The translations under genes were made by a program, and so were the position numbers. The notes under the pieces are model-generated. The model was not told the DNA's origin. It did no database searches and worked only from the letters and a program-made list of their open reading frames with translations. Positions 60,629-64,000 of a stretch of DNA of 64,000 nt are shown piece after piece. The stretch is from Granulosicoccus sp045106855 (GTDB lineage: Bacteria > Pseudomonadota > Gammaproteobacteria > Granulosicoccales > Granulosicoccaceae): the NCBI GenBank assembly GCA_045106855.1, contig JBGCFI010000024.1:62001-126000 (forward strand), written 5' to 3'. Numbering within the stretch: the stretch's first letter is position 1; each line of letters begins with the position of its first letter.

Positions 60629-62251
60629 ATGAAAACAACGACATACGACTACGTAGTTATCGGTGCTGGGTCTGCGGGATGTGTGCTGGCGAATCGCCTT
60701 AGCGCAGATGGTACTACAACAGTTGCACTGCTCGAAGCTGGTGCACGTGACTGGAATCCCTGGATCCACGTCCCTGTCGGTTACTTCAAAACCATCCACA
60801 ATCCCGCCACCGACTGGTGCTACAACACAGAGCCCGACCCGGGACTAAACGGGCGATCGCTAAAGTGGCCGCGTGGGAAGGTGCTTGGCGGATCAAGCTC
60901 GATTAATGGCTTGCTGTACGTACGCGGCCAAAAGCAAGACTTCGATCATTGGTCAGATCTGGGCTGCACTGGCTGGAGTTACGAGGAGGTGTTGCCTTAT
61001 TTCAAACGGGCTGAAAACCAGTCACGCGGAGCGGATGCCTACCACGGTACCGGCGGGCCGCTGCAGGTGAGCGATATGAGCTTCAAACGCCCTATTTGTG
61101 ATGACTTCATAAATGGAGTTGAAGAATTGGGGACTCCTAAAAATGATGATATTAACGGTGAGAATCAGGAAGGTGTCGGCTACTTTCAACTAACAGCACA
61201 TAACGGTAAACGCTGCAGTAGCGCTGTGGCCTATCTTAAAAGTGCACGTTCGCGACCCAATCTGAACATCATCACGCATGCGATGGTCAAGAAAATCGGC
61301 TTTGATCAAGGGCGAGCCTGCCAGGTATCGCTGAATCGCAAAGGCGAGCCAATGATGATCAAGGCACGCGAGGAGATTATTCTAAGCGCCGGTGCAATTG
61401 GCTCCCCACAACTGCTTCAGGTATCCGGGATTGGTTCGGGAAATAAATTGCAGGAATTGGGCATCGAGGTCGTGGCCGATTCGCCTGAGGTAGGAGAAAA
61501 TCTGCAGGATCACTTGCAAATTAGAGCAGTCTACAAGACTCGTCGTCCGGTCACGCTCAATGACGAGCTGTCCAATCCATTGCAAAAAGCCCGCGCAGGA
61601 CTGCAGTACATGATTGATCGAAGTGGACCGCTGAGTATGGCAGCAAGCCAGGTTTACGCGTTTTCACGAACTCGACTGGCCAACGAGCGACCCGACATTC
61701 AGTATCACTTTCAGCCACTTTCAGCCGATTCACCCGGTGAAGGCTTGCATCCGTTTTCAGCAATTACCGCATCGGTATGTCAATTAAGGCCACAAAGTAG
61801 AGGCTCTATCGTCATAAAGAGTCCCGACGCAGACGTGCACCCGACGATTACACCCAACTATTTATCCACCGACCTGGACTGCCAAACCGCTGTAGAAGCG
61901 GTCCGGTTCACTCGTGCAATTATGCAAACCAACGCGATGAAAGATCATATTGCCGAGGAATTGCTGCCCGATCCGGCGGCAACGACTGATGATCAGCTGC
62001 TGGACCAGGCCAGGGAGATTGCCAACACGATCTACCATCCCACCAGTACCTGTCGCATGGGGGCCGATGACAAAGCCGTCGTCGACGCTCGTCTGCGAGT
62101 CAACGGAGTTACCGGCTTGCGCGTCGTGGATGCCTCGGTAATGCCAGAAATAGTGTCGGGCAACACCAATGCCCCGACCATCATGATTGCAGAAAAGGCC
62201 GCTGATCTGATTATTGAAGATCGCCGGCTTCGATCAGGTCAAACAGGCTGA
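60629..62251 (+). CDS. GMC-family FAD-dependent oxidoreductase (choline dehydrogenase-like)
   Basis: 540 residues from the ATG at 60629; the upstream in-frame start adds 25 residues that are not part of the fold. FAD motif YVVIGAGSAGCVLANRLS (G-x-G-x-x-G), LEAGARDWNPWIHVPVGYF, LGGSSSINGLLYVRG (GMC signature 1), ILSAGAIGSPQLLQVSGIG (signature 2), and the active-site HPTSTCRMG near the C-terminus, then GLRVVDASVMPEIVSGNTNA. Oxidises an alcohol, such as choline, PEG or another primary alcohol. Absence of a betaine aldehyde dehydrogenase nearby argues against choline specifically. Confidence 0.9.
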   Translation: MKTTTYDYVVIGAGSAGCVLANRLSADGTTTVALLEAGARDWNPWIHVPVGYFKTIHNPATDWCYNTEPDPGLNGRSLKWPRGKVLGGSSSINGLLYVRGQKQDFDHWSDLGCTGWSYEEVLPYFKRAENQSRGADAYHGTGGPLQVSDMSFKRPICDDFINGVEELGTPKNDDINGENQEGVGYFQLTAHNGKRCSSAVAYLKSARSRPNLNIITHAMVKKIGFDQGRACQVSLNRKGEPMMIKAREEIILSAGAIGSPQLLQVSGIGSGNKLQELGIEVVADSPEVGENLQDHLQIRAVYKTRRPVTLNDELSNPLQKARAGLQYMIDRSGPLSMAASQVYAFSRTRLANERPDIQYHFQPLSADSPGEGLHPFSAITASVCQLRPQSRGSIVIKSPDADVHPTITPNYLSTDLDCQTAVEAVRFTRAIMQTNAMKDHIAEELLPDPAATTDDQLLDQAREIANTIYHPTSTCRMGADDKAVVDARLRVNGVTGLRVVDASVMPEIVSGNTNAPTIMIAEKAADLIIEDRRLRSGQTG

Positions 62252-62378
62252 TCAGACCACGATCAGTCAATTCCCGGGAAAATTTTGCGGCGGCACAGGT
62301 GTATTTTCTGCTGTTCTGTGTCTTTTATTGTGTTAATTTCCTCAGTTCGATTCCTTAAACTGGGCAGCTGAATTGTAA

Positions 62379-63245
62379 ATGGCCACTTTTCGCGGGTTAC
62401 AGGTCCTTGTTTTACTGACAGCTATCACTGGATTGTCGTTCAGTTCAGCGCAAGCCGCAGACGCCCCGTTTATCGTGGTGCAGTCGACGACGTCAACGCA
62501 GAACTCAGGTTTGCTTGACGCCATTCTGCCCACCTTTACAGAAAAATCCGGGATTGACGTAAGAGTTGTCGCGGTTGGCACTGGCCAAGCCATCCGTAAT
62601 GCCCGTAACGGAGATGGCGATGTCCTCCTGGTGCACGCAAGATCATCCGAAGAACAATTTGTTAACGATGGCTGGGGATTAGAACGCTTCGACGTCATGT
62701 ACAACGACTTTGTGCTGATTGGACCCGCAGATGACCCAGCCGGAATCGCCGGAGGTCAGGACGTTGTCAAGGCGCTCAAGGTAATAGCTTCCGGTAAATC
62801 GGGTTTTGCGTCACGCGGTGACGACTCAGGCACGCACAAGACAGAACTTACCTTATGGAAGGCGGCAGGAATCGATGTGCACGCAGCGTCAGGTCGCTGG
62901 TATCGGGAAACTGGCTCGGGGATGGGCGCAACCCTGAACGTCGGTATTGGTATGGGTGCCTATGTACTGACAGACCGCGCCACATGGATCGCTTTCGGAA
63001 ACAAGGGAAATTACAAAGTCGTGGTTGAAGGCGATGACCGATTATTCAATCAGTACGGCGTCATACTTGTTGATCCGTCACGACACGCCAACGTCAAGGC
63101 GGATCATGGTCAGGCATTTATCGACTGGTTGATTTCAGATGCTGGCCAACGCGCTATCGCCAGCTATCAGATCGATGATCAGCAGCTTTTTTTCCCCAAT
63201 GCAAGTCCCCCGGCAGCGGACAATCAAACCTCAACCCAGCAATAA
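62379..63245 (+). CDS. tupA: Tungstate/molybdate-type solute-binding protein (TupA-like)
   Basis: 288 residues. A Sec signal ends near SSAQAAD; the mature start FIVVQSTTSTQNSGLLDAIL has the T-T-S-T motif that binds the oxyanion in TupA. Later GQAIRNARNGDGDVLLVHAR, FVNDGWGLERFDVMYNDFV, FASRGDDSGTHKTELTLW and YRETGSGMGATLNVG fit the family. Its permease and ATPase (tupB, tupC) are not adjacent on this side: the next gene is convergent. The only other candidate for metal sensing is the protein at the right edge. Confidence 0.88.
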   Translation: MATFRGLQVLVLLTAITGLSFSSAQAADAPFIVVQSTTSTQNSGLLDAILPTFTEKSGIDVRVVAVGTGQAIRNARNGDGDVLLVHARSSEEQFVNDGWGLERFDVMYNDFVLIGPADDPAGIAGGQDVVKALKVIASGKSGFASRGDDSGTHKTELTLWKAAGIDVHAASGRWYRETGSGMGATLNVGIGMGAYVLTDRATWIAFGNKGNYKVVVEGDDRLFNQYGVILVDPSRHANVKADHGQAFIDWLISDAGQRAIASYQIDDQQLFFPNASPPAADNQTSTQQ

Positions 63246-63324
63246 ACAAGCGCTGCACCAAGCCTGGTAAAACACACGTTCGCCTCACGGTTCAGACGCG
63301 ACGCCGCTTTTGCCGGGGCTAGAA

Positions 63325-64000
63325 TCAGCCCACAGGCGAGTTATATCTCACACTACCCAGTGCACTGATGTCATAGCCACCTATATCCTTGGCCCGGCTG
63401 GCGAACGAATCACTTTTAAGGAAACCCAGAAGCGTCTGAAACGGCTCCTCAAAATAGGCTTTGCGCCACACGAGCAAGTCAAACCGCTCCTGCAAAAGTG
63501 GCACGAAATCCAGCTGCAGGCGGGCGGCTACTGAAGCCAGACCGAAGGCTGCATCCGCCTTGCCCTCGAATATCTGCATGCCCAGCTCGTCTTCGGTTCG
63601 CGCACACTCTGACACTGTGACAAGCTGATCTTCAATGAGACCTGCCTGCACCAGTAATGCGCTGAACAGCTGCTGGCTGGCAGCACTGGCCTGGCGGTGC
63701 GCTACCCGAAGCCCCTGCAAATCTTCCAGTGATTCAATCGTCGAGCTTTGACCGGCGGAAATGATCAAGCCACGCTGGCGCTGCGCGAATTCCATCAAGA
63801 CAACGGGTTGCTCGGGCAACATCTGCCTGACTGCCGAAATATTCCACTGCTCGTCCTCAAGCACATGAGTGCCGCAGGCAAGGGCTTCACCACGGGCCAT
63901 TCGCTCAAGCCCGTCATGACTGCCATCACAAAAACTGGCCAGCCCACACTGCGATTCTCGCAAAGCCCAATCAAGCAAGGGATCATGGCTGCCAACTACC
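63325..64000 (-). CDS. Periplasmic-binding-like domain protein, C-terminal part (cut by window edge)
   Basis: 225 codons remain open to the right edge; the start is outside. It opens within VGSHDPLLDWALRES, the S-H-D motif of the PBP-like domain that follows an excisionase/ModE-like helix-turn-helix in many molybdate/tungstate regulators (MolR-type). Later GLASFCDGSHDGLERMARGE, VVLMEFAQRQRGLII and GKADAAFGLASVAARLQLDF fit this domain. The protein would be a cytoplasmic regulator sensing a small anion; the DNA-binding part is not visible. Convergent with tupA, 79 bp apart, which makes a role in tungstate or molybdate response plausible. Confidence 0.75.
   Translation of the reverse strand, partial: VVGSHDPLLDWALRESQCGLASFCDGSHDGLERMARGEALACGTHVLEDEQWNISAVRQMLPEQPVVLMEFAQRQRGLIISAGQSSTIESLEDLQGLRVAHRQASAASQQLFSALLVQAGLIEDQLVTVSECARTEDELGMQIFEGKADAAFGLASVAARLQLDFVPLLQERFDLLVWRKAYFEEPFQTLLGFLKSDSFASRAKDIGGYDISALGSVRYNSPVG

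Noticed and set aside
1..64000. CRISPR arrays, rRNA, tRNA, transposases or prophage genes
   Set aside because: Looked for throughout; the only regular repeat is the spacerless 18-bp array, and no RNA gene or mobile-element enzyme was recognised.

Overview
The window looks like chromosomal DNA of a free-living Gram-negative proteobacterium, most likely a heterotrophic, probably aquatic gammaproteobacterium. The evidence is a PilU-type twitching ATPase with a PilY1 protein, the engB / cytochrome c4 / dsbA neighbourhood, lipoboxes, Tat and Sec signal peptides, and three complete ABC importers in 64 kb. GC content is moderate, genes are tightly packed, and many operons use ATGA or TGATG stop/start overlaps. 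No rRNA, tRNA, CRISPR array, prophage or insertion sequence was recognised. Genus assignment is not possible from sequence reading alone.

Layout. 1-3.2 kb (minus): the 5' part of a GAF-like protein cut by the left edge, a membrane-anchored HEAT-repeat protein, and a lipoprotein with calcium-binding thrombospondin-type-3-like repeats. 3.4-12.2 kb (minus): a chemotaxis-like signalling cluster. Read in the direction of transcription it holds a small stand-alone histidine-kinase-dimerisation-like protein, a single-domain response regulator, a CheB, a CheA with two HPt and two CheW-like domains, CheW, CheY, a second CheB, CheR and a CheX-like phosphatase. No chemoreceptor is present. 12.5-20.9 kb: a membrane-anchored Ala-rich protein; murQ-nagA-nagK-like amino-sugar catabolism (minus); and, divergently, a complete carbohydrate ABC importer followed by a small lipoprotein. 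21-29.2 kb (minus): a DppABCDF-type peptide importer whose operon includes an M24 (Xaa-Pro-type) peptidase and a Gfo/Idh/MocA oxidoreductase. The amino-sugar and peptide modules together would suit muropeptide or chitin/peptide scavenging (inference).

29.4-36.9 kb: a Crp/Fnr regulator, an AI-2E/PerM-type membrane protein, then a gluconate module: SMP-30 lactonase facing gluconokinase, a 2-hydroxyacid dehydrogenase and 6-phosphogluconate dehydrogenase (gnd). An AEC permease follows. 37-41.8 kb: pilY1 and pilU, type IV pilus functions without adjacent minor pilins. 41.8-42.4 kb: an unusual array of about twenty 18-bp repeats bracketed by two copies of a palindromic REP-like sequence. 42.4-48 kb (minus): a YhaN/YhaO-type SbcCD-like pair and a metallo-beta-lactamase-fold hydrolase.

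48.2-53.5 kb (minus): a branched-chain amino acid/amide-type importer (LivK-like, H, M, G, F). 53.9-56.1 kb: engB, cytochrome c4 and dsbA. 56.1-64 kb: a secreted hypothetical protein, a metallophosphoesterase, a probable outer-membrane protein overlapping hisC, an IclR regulator divergent from a GMC oxidoreductase, a TupA-like tungstate-binding protein, and the C-terminal part of a protein with a periplasmic-binding-like domain cut by the right edge.

A recurring feature is that in all three importer operons a strong hairpin sits directly after the solute-binding-protein gene, which suggests a common way of making more binding protein than membrane components.
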